Of a stretch of DNA of 64,000 nucleotides, positions 44,348-53,052 are shown piece by piece. Position 1 is the first letter of the stretch. Each line of letters begins with the position of its first letter. Location: assembly GCF_030915525.1 (NCBI RefSeq), contig NZ_CP133269.1, forward strand, positions 4,668,501-4,732,500, in the 5' to 3' direction. The translations under genes were made by a program, and so were the position numbers. Source of the stretch: Neobacillus sp. PS2-9 (lineage in GTDB: Bacteria > Bacillota > Bacilli > Bacillales > Cytobacillaceae). Below the pieces are notes generated by a model. The model was not told where the DNA came from. It searched no databases and saw nothing but the letters and a program-made list of their open reading frames with translations.

Positions 44348-44639
44348 ATTTTAGTGGTTGCCCTTCGAATGCTTTTACATCTAGTGGTGCAGTGAGGTAT
44401 TTTTTTACCGTTGCCACAAATGTGGTGAACGGCTCACTTGCGTTATGACTTGCTACGGCCTCTTTATCCTGCCACACTTCCACCATGGTAAAGATGTTTT
44501 CACTTTCTACATCCTTTTGAAGACGGTAGGAGATGTTTCCCGCTTCTGCTCTTGATGCAGCAATTAACAGTTGAATTTCTTCTAAAAATTGATCCTGCAT
44601 AGACGGATTAATATGAAATGTAGCATGAATAATAATCAT
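44346..44639 (-). CDS. ABM-family monooxygenase-like protein (YgiN type)
   Basis: This 97-residue single-domain ferredoxin-like protein has MIIIHATFHINPSMQDQFLE, EAGNISYRLQKDVESENIFT, MVEVWQDKEAVASHNASEPF. The conserved E-W-D and SHN-S-E residues fit antibiotic-biosynthesis-monooxygenase/quinol oxygenase proteins. It follows the nitroreductase by 43 bases on the same strand, so the two may act together on quinones or electrophiles. Confidence 0.88.
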   Translation of the reverse strand: MIIIHATFHINPSMQDQFLEEIQLLIAASRAEAGNISYRLQKDVESENIFTMVEVWQDKEAVASHNASEPFTTFVATVKKYLTAPLDVKAFEGQPLK

Positions 44640-44682
44640 CGTTAGGTCATCCTCTCATTTATTAATGGTCTAGTCTCTTTCC

Positions 44683-45333
44683 TTACTTCCATTGTGCGAC
44701 TTGATCGACTGGGAGACGTACGGATGGATACCCAGTATCTGCTGCTTTTCCGATGGAAATAAGCATAACTGGAACATAACGATCTTTATCTAAACCGAAT
44801 GCTTCTGCAATTTGGTCTTTTTCATAACCGCCAATAGGGTTTGTATCATATCCAAACGCACGAGCTGCTAGCATTAACTGCATGGAGACAAGGCCACCAT
44901 CAACTAACACGACGTCCTTCATATCTTCACGTGAAATGTTTTCATAATACCCGGCGAAAGATGTTAGGATTTGCTCTTTTACATCTTGTGGCATGAATCC
45001 CTTTTCTACCGCTGCTCCGTAGATAGCTTCCGCCTTTTCAAAATTGTTCAAATCACCAAATACAGCAATGATAGCTGATGAACTCTCAACCTGTGTTTGA
45101 TTGAATTTAGCAAGTGGTGCCAGTGTAGCTTTTGCCTCAGGACTTTCAATTACAAGGAAGCGCCATGGCTGCATATTTACAGAAGATGGAGCCAGTGTAG
45201 CTAACGTTATGATTTCAGTCATTTCCTCATGGCTAATTTTTACTGATTTATCATAATTTTTAATAGACCGGCGACCTTTAAGAATTTGGTTAAAGTCATT
45301 TATGAGTTGTCTTGATGCTGTAGCTGTAGTCAT
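44683..45333 (-). CDS. Nitroreductase-family NAD(P)H flavin oxidoreductase
   Basis: This 216-residue FMN enzyme has FNQILKGRRSIKNYDKSVKI, LATLAPSSVNMQPWRFLVIE for FMN binding, and the C-terminal GGYEKDQIAEAFGLDKDRYV followed by PVMLISIGKA. Such enzymes reduce nitro-aromatics, quinones or enals. It is first of a two-gene unit with the ABM protein and is divergent from a TetR-type regulator, which probably represses it. The ATG follows AGAGGAGAATACACC. Confidence 0.92.
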   Translation of the reverse strand: MTTATASRQLINDFNQILKGRRSIKNYDKSVKISHEEMTEIITLATLAPSSVNMQPWRFLVIESPEAKATLAPLAKFNQTQVESSSAIIAVFGDLNNFEKAEAIYGAAVEKGFMPQDVKEQILTSFAGYYENISREDMKDVVLVDGGLVSMQLMLAARAFGYDTNPIGGYEKDQIAEAFGLDKDRYVPVMLISIGKAADTGYPSVRLPVDQVAQWK

Positions 45334-45437
45334 AGGTGTATTCTCCTCTTCTGTTCATGTGAATGTAATATAATCTATTCTTATCTTGCCCAAGCTCTCT
45401 AACTTCCATGGGTTTAAAGTATTTTACTGATTTTATT

Positions 45438-45466
45438 TTAGACAAAATAATCACTTAACGTCTAAA
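45438..45466. promoter_or_regulatory. Possible TetR operator between nitroreductase and regulator
   Basis: TTTAGAC and GTCTAAA form a dyad with a 15-base gap in the divergent promoter region. A TAAAGTATT/AATACTTTA pair lies outside it. The assignment rests on symmetry and position only. Confidence 0.35.
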
Positions 45467-45590
45467 GTGTTAACAATGGAATACTTTACTCCTCTTTTTC
45501 ATTTTTGTAAACTAAAAAAACTCGGCTTCGATGTAAAGAATTTCCCAATTGGTTTATGTTATAATTCTTGATGGAAAGAGAGTGTGGACT

Positions 45591-46256
45591 ATGAGAAAAA
45601 TATCAACTGAAGATCGATTACTAATGAGACAATCCCATATTAAGAAGATACTAAAAGTGATTCGTACTCAGGGATTTTTATCTTTATCTATCCAAGAAAT
45701 TGCTCAGTTGATGAACATGAGTCGAGCCTCTCTGTATAACTATTTCTCTTCAAAAGAAGACATCCTTATGGAGTTAAATGATTTTTGCATTTCCTATATT
45801 TATGAAGCAGGTCAAATGATTTCAAATACAGAGCTTTCCTATTCCCAACGTCTTCAAAAGGTCTTCGAACATGCCGTTTTGTCAGCTGCCTTTTCATCTG
45901 AGATTTTTTTGAAAGACCTTCAGATTAGTTGCATGTCACTTTATGAAAAAAAGAAGCAGGCGCGAAAAGAACAAATGGCCACCATTCATACGTTTTATCA
46001 AAATGGAATGGAGGCAGGATTCTTTAATGAATTAAATCCTACCCTTCTTATGATGCAAGACGAAACCGTCTTAAATAAGCTAATCAATACCTCGTTTTTA
46101 ATGGATGAGGAACTGACCTTAGAACGTGCTCTATATGATTACTTCTTGGCGAAATGCTTCCAAGTGCTACGACCCGAATTATTAATAAACATAAATCACA
46201 AAGAAATACACTGCATGGTGAAAGACATCCTCCACAAACTGTCGCCAATATTATAA
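45591..46256 (+). CDS. TetR-family transcriptional regulator
   Basis: This 221-residue regulator has an N-terminal helix-turn-helix (ILKVIRTQGFLSLSIQEIAQ, LMNMSRASLYNYFSSKEDIL) and a helical C-terminal ligand domain. The ATG at 45591 follows GAGAGTGTGG and removes 14 poorly supported upstream codons. It is divergent from the nitroreductase/ABM genes, the likely targets, probably induced by a quinone-like or nitro compound. A dispersed palindrome directly follows its stop. Confidence 0.9.
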   Translation: MRKISTEDRLLMRQSHIKKILKVIRTQGFLSLSIQEIAQLMNMSRASLYNYFSSKEDILMELNDFCISYIYEAGQMISNTELSYSQRLQKVFEHAVLSAAFSSEIFLKDLQISCMSLYEKKKQARKEQMATIHTFYQNGMEAGFFNELNPTLLMMQDETVLNKLINTSFLMDEELTLERALYDYFLAKCFQVLRPELLININHKEIHCMVKDILHKLSPIL

Positions 46257-46259
46257 AAA

Positions 46260-46313
46260 CGTGCCTGTCCCCCAACGCTTTAAAGCGATGGGGGACAGGC
46301 ACCTTTTTTTTAT
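46260..46313. repeat. Dispersed palindrome copy acting as terminator
   Basis: GTGCCTGTCCCCC and GGGGGACAGGCAC flank AACGCTTTAAAGCGAT; TTTTTTTT follows. It lies between the convergent TetR and kinase genes and overlaps the kinase stop codon region. Confidence 0.9.
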
Positions 46314-47557
46314 TTATGTAATGGAAAGACGATTGTAACGGTAGTTCCTTTGTTGAGTTCACTTTTATACTCGATGGAGCCGTTCATTTCGCGAATGAGT
46401 TTGTTGGTTACCATACTGCCAAGGCCTGTTCCTTTTGTTTTGGTTGTATAAAAAGGTAGCCCGATTTGTTTTAACTGCTCTGGTGTCATCCCTCTTCCGT
46501 TGTCTTCAATTCTAACTTCCACTTGATTCTTCATGTAATCTGCTTGAAGCACAATCTTAATCTTTCCTTGGTTAACGATGGACTCAATTGCATTTTTGAT
46601 GACATTCATAAGCGCTTGCTTTAAATGCGGTTCATCTCCATTGATATAGAATCGCTGTGTATTTTCATAGTCGATGATGACATTTGAATACGAAGCAAGG
46701 GGTCTCAATAGTTGGACACAATCACTTAAGACATCTTGTAAGGAGACAACAGTTAATTGAAAGGGTTCAGGCTTCGCCACTTTCAAATAGTTAGTAATTA
46801 TACTGTTCGTCCGGTCAAGTTCTTCAAGAATTAAGGGGGAGTATTTCTTCAATTGCTCATCCTTTGTATCTGTACTTAAAAATTGTATAAAACCTCGAAC
46901 GGTTGTCAGTGGATTTCGAATTTCGTGTGCAATCGAAGCCGTAAGCTGGCCAACCATAGTCAGCTTATCCATATACACCATTTCTTCAAACTGCTTATTA
47001 ATTTTTATCAGACTTTCAATCACAAAGATTAGGGCTATGGTGGTTAAATAAAAGGCAGTAAAGTAAGTTAAATAAAAGTGTAATTCTAAAAAATGAACAC
47101 TAAAATACAGAATGGTAATATAAACAACAAGATAGCAAACAATGACAATTGATCCCGCCGCAAGTCTAGCCTTTGCTTTTAAAAACATCCACCTAAATAC
47201 TAACGCACAGAAAAAAGCGACAACACATACTAGGATACCCGTGAAAAAAAACTTTCCACCAATGAAATAACGGATCAAACAGGTGCTAACTAAAATAAGG
47301 CTACCAGGTAGCCAGCCAGCATATAAAGTAAGGATGATGATGGCAACCATCCTGAGATCAAAATGCGTCTCACCTAAGGTACGAATGGGATAAAACATAC
47401 AGAAAAGTGCTCCTAAGGCACCCACCAACCCATAAATGACTTTTTGTTTTAGTGATAGAGGAGCTTTCGATTGAAACGGAAAAAACAAATTCATATTAAA
47501 AGTAAAAGATAATAATATCGTAATGTTAACAATCAGTGGTTTGATGAGAGTAATCAA
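46310..47557 (-). CDS. Sensor histidine kinase with LytS-type membrane domain
   Basis: This 415-residue kinase has six or so membrane segments in residues 1-180 of the 5TM-LYT kind (VIYGLVGALGALFCMFYPIR, DLRMVAIIILTLYAGWLPGS). A HisKA domain follows with His211 in SIAHEIRNPLTTVRGFIQFL, then an ATPase domain (NVIKNAIESI, DNGRGMTPEQLKQIGLPFYT, TKGTGLGSMV). Bacillus sporulation kinases such as KinB share this layout, and no response regulator is adjacent, so it could feed the Spo0 phosphorelay. The start is TTG with GGAGG seven bases upstream. Confidence 0.88.
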   Translation of the reverse strand: MITLIKPLIVNITILLSFTFNMNLFFPFQSKAPLSLKQKVIYGLVGALGALFCMFYPIRTLGETHFDLRMVAIIILTLYAGWLPGSLILVSTCLIRYFIGGKFFFTGILVCVVAFFCALVFRWMFLKAKARLAAGSIVIVCYLVVYITILYFSVHFLELHFYLTYFTAFYLTTIALIFVIESLIKINKQFEEMVYMDKLTMVGQLTASIAHEIRNPLTTVRGFIQFLSTDTKDEQLKKYSPLILEELDRTNSIITNYLKVAKPEPFQLTVVSLQDVLSDCVQLLRPLASYSNVIIDYENTQRFYINGDEPHLKQALMNVIKNAIESIVNQGKIKIVLQADYMKNQVEVRIEDNGRGMTPEQLKQIGLPFYTTKTKGTGLGSMVTNKLIREMNGSIEYKSELNKGTTVTIVFPLHK

Positions 47558-47659
47558 GAAAAATCCTCCACATAAAAATAAGGTGTAATCATATTTATCC
47601 TTGCCTTAGACACAAACAAACTTGCATCATTATAGCGTCTATCCTTGAATCATAACATA

Positions 47660-47713
47660 AAAAAAGGGGACAGTCCCCCACTGCGTTAACGCAGTAGGGG
47701 ACTGTCCCCAAAA
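47660..47713. repeat. Dispersed palindrome copy acting as terminator
   Basis: GGGGACAGTCCCC and GGGGACTGTCCCC flank ACTGCGTTAACGCAGTA, giving a long stem with an A-run on the left that reads as a T-run on the minus strand. It ends the nucleoside transporter transcript. Confidence 0.9.
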
Positions 47714-47719
47714 TCCTTA

Positions 47720-48913
47720 TTACCAAACGAATAATCCAACAATCATTGCACTTAGTAAGGATACGCCTACACCGCTTACTAGTAGCTTCCACACATTCTT
47801 CCCAATGATATTTGATTTATCTTCACCCAGAATGGAGTTAAACGTACCATAGATCATACCGACTGTGCTAAAGTTTGCAAATGATGTTAGGAACGTGACC
47901 GCCACCGCCACCGTATGCGGAGCCAATCCACTTAGCTTACCCTTTAAGTCCATCATTGCAACAAACTCATTAGTAGCAAGCTTGATTCCCATTAACTGTG
48001 CCACATACATCGCATCATCTCCCCCTAAACCAAGCAAGAAGGCAAATGGACTAAAGATAACCGAGAATATTTTTTGAATGGTTAAGCCCTTCACAATAAA
48101 TCCTAATATTCCATTTACACCAGCGGTTAAGGCCACGTAACCAATGACCATCGCCATAATAACAATAACCATTTTGATTCCGACAAGCATACTGTTAGAG
48201 ATGGTTGAAAAGAAATCTTTCCGCTCTTCCTTAGAAGGAACATACACGATGTCTTCCTCTTTACTCACTTCAACAGGATTCAGCATGTTTGCTATCAAAA
48301 GCGCATTGAAGCAATTCAACGGAATGGCCACGAATACATAGGTGGCTGGAACCATCGTTAAGTACGCCCCGATAATCGATCCGCTGATGCTGCTCATACT
48401 CATGATTCCAAATGTTAATAGGCGATGTTCTTTTAAAACAGTCATTTGTTGACGGATGACAGCCAGTGCCTCCGTATTTCCAAGAAACATCATTTGGATG
48501 GAGAAGAAACTCTCAAGCTTTGGCAAGCCGGATATTTTTGATATGACCCAGCCCACCTTATCAATAATCCAGGTTAAGATTCCGAAATAAGTTAAAATAT
48601 CAAAGAACGTAATAATGAAAATAATCGGCATTAGCGCACTAAAAAAGAAATCTACATGTTCATTCGCCATGACAGATGGGAAAACAAAAGAAATCCCTTC
48701 GTTTGCACAAGAAATTAACCAGGTAAAGAAAGAAGCTATTTTATTAATAATCCATGACCCAATTTTCGTAGATAACATAAACCACGTAATCGCCAATTCA
48801 GCAACCAACAAGGTCAAAATGGACTTCCATTTTACGTTTCTTTTATTAGGTGAGCATAAATAAACGAGGCCCATAACAACTAGTACTCCAACTACATTCA
48901 ACAAAAAATACAC
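47720..48913 (-). CDS. Nucleoside transporter, concentrative (NupC/CNT) type
   Basis: This membrane protein of about 397 residues has helices and re-entrant loops of the CNT family. The substrate and sodium/proton motif reads QMMFLGNTEALAVIRQQM (family consensus G-x-TE), and the late motif is LTSFANFSTVGMIYGTFNSI. The GTG at 48913 has AAAGGAG eight bases upstream; a GTG three codons earlier overlaps that site. A purine riboswitch precedes it, so it probably imports purine nucleosides such as guanosine or inosine and is shut off when guanine is plentiful. Confidence 0.9.
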   Translation of the reverse strand: MYFLLNVVGVLVVMGLVYLCSPNKRNVKWKSILTLLVAELAITWFMLSTKIGSWIINKIASFFTWLISCANEGISFVFPSVMANEHVDFFFSALMPIIFIITFFDILTYFGILTWIIDKVGWVISKISGLPKLESFFSIQMMFLGNTEALAVIRQQMTVLKEHRLLTFGIMSMSSISGSIIGAYLTMVPATYVFVAIPLNCFNALLIANMLNPVEVSKEEDIVYVPSKEERKDFFSTISNSMLVGIKMVIVIMAMVIGYVALTAGVNGILGFIVKGLTIQKIFSVIFSPFAFLLGLGGDDAMYVAQLMGIKLATNEFVAMMDLKGKLSGLAPHTVAVAVTFLTSFANFSTVGMIYGTFNSILGEDKSNIIGKNVWKLLVSGVGVSLLSAMIVGLFVW

Positions 48914-48961
48914 GCTACTCACTCCTTTTGTTTATCATTTCCCAAAACGTTTATTTCCAAT

Positions 48962-49026
48962 AGAAAAAGTCCTTCCCTTTTCATACCTTCCGCCACCAGA
49001 CAGAAAGCATGAAAAAGTAAGGACTG
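48962..49026 (-). terminator. Riboswitch expression platform (terminator)
   Basis: On the minus strand AGTCCTTACTTTTTCATGC pairs with GTATGAAAAGGGAAGGACT, followed by TTTTTC. This long hairpin lies between the purine aptamer and the transporter start, as in transcription-terminating guanine riboswitches. Confidence 0.85.
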
Positions 49027-49088
49027 TTTTTTTTACAGAACCCATTCATCTAAGCCAACCTGACATAAGACTACGTTTCTTCATACTT

Positions 49089-49158
49089 CCTTGTAGTCCG
49101 GCATTTTGCGGCTGCCAGGTAGAAACTATCAGACCAACGACACTGATATTATACAAGG
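49089..49158 (-). ncRNA. Purine riboswitch aptamer, guanine class
   Basis: On the minus strand P1 is CCTTGTA/TACAAGG. J1/2 reads TAATA and P2 is ATCAG/CTGAT. The conserved J2/3 TAGTTTCTACC is followed by P3 TGGCAGCCGCAAAATGCCGG and ends in ACTAC. The ligand-pairing base is C (GACTAC), which selects guanine over adenine (GATTA). The L2 loop (TGTCGTTGGT) is longer than usual. Together with the terminator at 48962-49026 it forms a complete off-switch for the nucleoside transporter. Confidence 0.85.
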
Positions 49159-49405
49159 ATAACAATGTTATAAATATTTAAGGAATAGATATCATTCTAA
49201 TTCAGGTTGTGTTTTGCTTCAATAGGTTTCATTAATGTTGTAATTATTATACTTATAACAATCTTAAGGCAACTTTAGATATTCCTGAGATGATAATAAA
49301 GAATCCCTAAAAGTATACAAGCCTCATTTTATTGTTCTTATAAACAAGCACTTAATGTCACGCATACGATAATGTTGAACAACCATTGACAGGAGGTGAG
49401 TCACT

Positions 49406-49648
49406 ATGGGACAGGATCATGGTAAATGTCATTCTCACTGTAGTATTTTTGGTGTTTTTCTTGGATTTTTAACTGGTGCGATATGGTTGCTACTTGCAGT
49501 TTTAGGGGTCATTTCTGATTTCTTCGAATTACTTAAACTAGGATATTTTGGTCATATTTTAAATATCCTTATTGCGTTAATCGGCTTCCTTGCTTTTCTT
49601 CTCTTTGGGTTATGCATATTCAAGAAAGCTGCGCGCTATTGTAAGTAA
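49406..49648 (+). CDS. Small membrane protein with His/Cys-rich start
   Basis: This 80-residue protein begins MGQDHGKCHSHCSIFGVFLG and has two hydrophobic segments (FLGFLTGAIWLLLAVLGVIS and ILNILIALIGFLAFLLFGLC). Three histidines and two cysteines at the N-terminus could bind metal. AGGAGGTGAG precedes the ATG. It is convergent with the CDF exporter gene, with which it shares a terminator. The family is not recognised. Confidence 0.7.
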   Translation: MGQDHGKCHSHCSIFGVFLGFLTGAIWLLLAVLGVISDFFELLKLGYFGHILNILIALIGFLAFLLFGLCIFKKAARYCK

Positions 49649-49657
49649 AATAGAATT

Positions 49658-49690
49658 GGGCGAACAGTATCTTTCACTGCTCGCCCTTTA
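49658..49690. terminator. Bidirectional terminator
   Basis: GGGCGAACAGT pairs with ACTGCTCGCCC around ATCTTTC, followed by TTTAT. It lies between the convergent small membrane gene and the CDF gene. Confidence 0.8.
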
Positions 49691-50575
49691 TCCCCGAACC
49701 TTTTCATAATCTGGCTCTACATGGACATGAACATCATAGACACCATGGTCTCTCATCAAAACTTTTTCTACACGGGTGGCAATGTCATGTGCGGCTCGAA
49801 TATCTAATGTTGACTGAACGAGGATGACCACATCTATGACTTCATTATTGCCGTAGTTTCTCCCTTTCAATTCTTTAATGCCTTTCACGCCGTCTAGTTT
49901 TGTAATGACCTCCTGGTAGAGTTGAATCTTCTGTTCATCGAATCCATCTGAAAGTTCATGAGAAGCTTGCAAAAAAATGCCCCAAGCTGTTTTACAAATC
50001 AAAACGCCGACAATAATTGCCGTTAATGTATCAAGCCAAGGCATATGTAATTGTGACCCTATGATCCCCACAGCCGTTCCTATACTTACCCATGCATCGG
50101 AAAGATTATCTTTGGCAGCGGCCATCACGGCTTTGCTATTAATTCTTATTGCTAATTTTTTATTATAAAAATAAACACCAGCCATGACGATCGCGGAAGC
50201 TACCCCTACATAAGCAGCAATCATATCAGGAGACTCATTCCTCCCCAGGAACATTGAGGGAATGGCATCCGTCAGCACCTGGATACCAACCGCAATCATA
50301 ATAAATGAAGCCACCATGGAGGCAATGGTTTCACTCTTCCAGTGGCCATATCCATGATCGTTATCAGGCGGTCGTTGCGATATTTTTAACCCGATAAGGA
50401 CAGCAATCGATGCAATAATGTCTGTTGTATTGTTAAGTCCATCAGCTCTTAAGGCAGCTGAATCACTCATATATCCGATAACTAGTTTTACGGCTGATAA
50501 AATAAGATAGGCAACAATACTAACCATTGCGCCTCGTTCCCCTAATTTAAGGTCTTTATATTTCTGGTCATCCAT
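49688..50575 (-). CDS. Cation diffusion facilitator (CDF) metal exporter
   Basis: This 295-residue protein has six helices in residues 15-205 and a cytoplasmic domain at the C-terminus. Metal-site motifs are ALRADGLNNTTDIIASIAVL (HD replaced by AD...N-x3-D), GYGHWKSETIASMV, and DNLSDAWVSIGTAVG. The end DVHVHVEPDYEK fits the metal-sensing ferredoxin-like domain. Manganese, zinc or iron are possible substrates. The ATG at 50575 has GGAGG eight bases upstream. Confidence 0.9.
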   Translation of the reverse strand: MDDQKYKDLKLGERGAMVSIVAYLILSAVKLVIGYMSDSAALRADGLNNTTDIIASIAVLIGLKISQRPPDNDHGYGHWKSETIASMVASFIMIAVGIQVLTDAIPSMFLGRNESPDMIAAYVGVASAIVMAGVYFYNKKLAIRINSKAVMAAAKDNLSDAWVSIGTAVGIIGSQLHMPWLDTLTAIIVGVLICKTAWGIFLQASHELSDGFDEQKIQLYQEVITKLDGVKGIKELKGRNYGNNEVIDVVILVQSTLDIRAAHDIATRVEKVLMRDHGVYDVHVHVEPDYEKVRG

Positions 50576-50775
50576 TTTCCTGACCTCCCCACAAATTCCT
50601 TCCATATCATATCAACCATGTTATGGGTGGGTCTAGAGCAACCTTTTTGCGCGGACTTATATAAGTAGGCTTTAGATAAGAATGTTTCACGAGGGAAAAA
50701 TATTTTTAGAGAGATTCATAAAAAAAAGACCACATTGTGTAATGGTCCATTTACTCTATATTCTAAAATTGTCTA

Positions 50776-51624
50776 CTATCTAGGTTGTGGATTACCACTC
50801 GTAAGATGCGCATCAAACATATCAATAATTTCAAGGAATCTATCAGCTTCACGGAAGACATGATCAGCTAAAAGCGGATGAATGATACTCTTAATTTTAC
50901 ATTGCTCAATTAGATCACGAGCCGTTTTCTTGAAATCACGAAGAGAAGAGACTGACACACGATTTTGATCCAGGAATTGATCTAAAAGAGGTACGGTTTG
51001 AGATTGTGGCTTCATAGATTCCAAGTCCCTTGCTTGATACAACAATTGATCAAAGTCATTGCTGAAATTTCTGGCTACATCAATTAGTTTCCGTTCTGAT
51101 GGATCCAACAGATGACCAATAAATTTAGCGTGGTCTGCCATAATCCTTAAGAAGAAAACATTTTCTTTAATAATAGCATCCGGAAGAGCGTTTAATTTAC
51201 CTTCATTTAATTCAAATAATCGTTTTCTAAAATAGTTAGCCTCCCTACTTGTATGGTCAACTAGCAGTGGAAAATTATTTGCCCCTGGCAATTTACATGT
51301 GAGAATCAGTTCTAGTACTTTTCGTTTAAAAACAAAAATATTGGTTGCAGCTTGTTGTACTTCTGAATTAAATCTTCTTATTTGTTCTGGATCAGTTTGA
51401 TTAGTAAAGGCATGTGCAGTTTGTTCAATGTGTTCAAACAACCGGTAAAATTGATTAGCCTCTTGAATTAATTGAGTATCCTCTGCTCTAAAACCTAAAC
51501 GAAGAAATAAAGAATGCTCTTTCATAATTCTAGACCAAAATCGTATTTCATTTAACGATCGCTCAACAAACAATACAGATGTTACACCCGTGTCAGCATG
51601 TAATACGTTCTCATCCCCAATCAA
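50776..51624 (-). CDS. DUF2935 protein
   Basis: This protein of about 282 residues is two helical repeats. The first holds ERSLNEIRFWSRIMKEHSLF and LRLGFRAEDTQLIQEANQFY; the second holds EGKLNALPDAIIKENVFFLR, IMADHAKFIGHLLDPSERKL. Each has the E...H pairs that mark this family and likely bind a metal. Biochemical function is unknown. I place the start at TTG 51624, with GGGGGG seven bases upstream; an ATG at 51651 is possible. Confidence 0.8.
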   Translation of the reverse strand: MIGDENVLHADTGVTSVLFVERSLNEIRFWSRIMKEHSLFLRLGFRAEDTQLIQEANQFYRLFEHIEQTAHAFTNQTDPEQIRRFNSEVQQAATNIFVFKRKVLELILTCKLPGANNFPLLVDHTSREANYFRKRLFELNEGKLNALPDAIIKENVFFLRIMADHAKFIGHLLDPSERKLIDVARNFSNDFDQLLYQARDLESMKPQSQTVPLLDQFLDQNRVSVSSLRDFKKTARDLIEQCKIKSIIHPLLADHVFREADRFLEIIDMFDAHLTSGNPQPR

Positions 51625-51797
51625 TACGTATCCCCCCAGAAAAAACTGCATTCGTCCTATTCTTATTAATAAATCCATATAAATATACCGATAACAAAAG
51701 TTCATTGTAGAACTGTTTAGATGGAATTAAACAGCATTCTATTTGCTATAATTAGAATGACAGAGGGCTTATATTATGAATTGAAAGGCATTTTATT

Positions 51798-52496
51798 ATG
51801 AAAAAAAGATTACTATTTGTAGCGACTGGAATTTTGATTATTTTCCTTGTATTATTTGGTACATATAAGTTAATGAATTCGAGAAGTTTCCAGGTGTTTG
51901 GCGGACTTACGGATAAAGTGGAGACCAATCAGAAGGTAGTTGCTTTAACCTTTGACGACGGACCATCGAAAAATGCGAATTCGATTCTTCCATTATTGGA
52001 ACAATACAAGGCAAAGGCTACTTTTTTCCTCATTGGTCAAGATATGGAACAGTATCCAGAGGAAGCGGCGAAAATAGCTGCAGCGGGGCACCAGCTAGGA
52101 AATCACACATTTTCGCATAATCGAATGGTGTTCAAAACACCGTCCTATATTAAGAAAGAGATAGAAACAACAGATTCACTAATCCGTGAAGCAGGATATA
52201 AGGATGAAATTGATGTTCGCCCGCCGAATGGTAAAAAGCTGATTGGATTCCCTTATTACCTTAGCAAGCATCATAGAGACACCATCATGTGGAATCTTGA
52301 ACCAGATAGCTATTTCTCCTCAGCAACTGATAAAATAAATTATGTAAAAAAAAATATAACCCCGGGCTCGATTATTCTGATGCATCCGATGTATGATCAA
52401 ACTGGTGAAGAACTCATAGCAATTGAGGGAATATTAAAAGCACTTACAGATCAAGGGTATACCTTTGTAACTGTAAATGAGCTACAAGAAAAATAG
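51798..52496 (+). CDS. Polysaccharide deacetylase family protein
   Basis: This 232-residue enzyme has an N-terminal membrane anchor (about 4-24) and an extracellular NodB domain. Motif 1 is TFDDGPS with base Asp53 and metal ligand Asp54. Motif 2 is HTFSH with zinc ligands His103 and His107. Motif 3 is RPPNGKK from Arg141, and the late His196 is in ILMHPM. It removes acetyl groups from peptidoglycan or another wall sugar polymer. It is a single gene. Confidence 0.91.
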   Translation: MKKRLLFVATGILIIFLVLFGTYKLMNSRSFQVFGGLTDKVETNQKVVALTFDDGPSKNANSILPLLEQYKAKATFFLIGQDMEQYPEEAAKIAAAGHQLGNHTFSHNRMVFKTPSYIKKEIETTDSLIREAGYKDEIDVRPPNGKKLIGFPYYLSKHHRDTIMWNLEPDSYFSSATDKINYVKKNITPGSIILMHPMYDQTGEELIAIEGILKALTDQGYTFVTVNELQEK

Positions 52497-52626
52497 ATAT
52501 TTTATTTAGGGTATTTCACATAAAAACTTTGATTATCTTGAAACCTTAAAGTGGCTTCATACGTATGTTCATATAGGCACTAATGTTTATCTGATAATAA
52601 AAATAATAATAGATGGGTGATTTATA

Positions 52627-52908
52627 GTGGGTTCTACGATTTTACTTATAGGAAGTTATGCTTTTGAAGCATATTATTGGCTTATTCTCATATCAATCTT
52701 TGGTTCCTGGTTTCCTCAATTTCAAACTTCAAAAATTGGTGGGTGGGTTTACAAGCTAGTTGAACCATATTTAGGTCTCTTCAGACGGTTTATCCCGCCT
52801 CTAGGACCGATTGACTTTTCACCGATCATTGCCTTATTTGTTTATCGCTATATTGGGGGCTTTGCGATGGAAGGACTACGCCTATCCTTGGATACGATTG
52901 GTATATAA
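52627..52908 (+). CDS. YggT-family membrane protein
   Basis: This 93-residue protein has two helices flanking the conserved loop PYLGLFRRFIPPLGPIDFSP, followed by IIALFVYRYIG, the YggT signature. Members are linked to division-site or membrane organisation and osmotic tolerance, with no settled biochemical role. The start is GTG after GGGTGATTTATA. It stands outside the usual ylm/sep division cluster, so it may be a second copy. Confidence 0.85.
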   Translation: MGSTILLIGSYAFEAYYWLILISIFGSWFPQFQTSKIGGWVYKLVEPYLGLFRRFIPPLGPIDFSPIIALFVYRYIGGFAMEGLRLSLDTIGI

Positions 52909-52915
52909 GACCTTT

Positions 52916-52952
52916 AGCGAACAGTGCCGTACTGTTCGCTATTTTTTTCGGA
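52916..52952 (+). terminator. Terminator of the YggT gene
   Basis: AGCGAACAGT pairs with ACTGTTCGCT around GCCGT, followed by ATTTTTTTC. Confidence 0.9.
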
Positions 52953-53016
52953 CTTGTTTCCTATGCGACCATCCCCCTCTTTCTCGTAACCACTTTGTCC
53001 CAGATAATAAAATAAA

Positions 53017-53043
53017 ATAGACCTTCAGTTATTGAAGGTCTAT
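53017..53043. terminator. Terminator of the GGDEF gene
   Basis: ATAGACCTTCA pairs with TGAAGGTCTAT around GTTAT, just after the minus-strand GGDEF gene. An A-run upstream reads as T-rich on that strand. Confidence 0.75.
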
Positions 53044-53052
53044 CACGCTACT

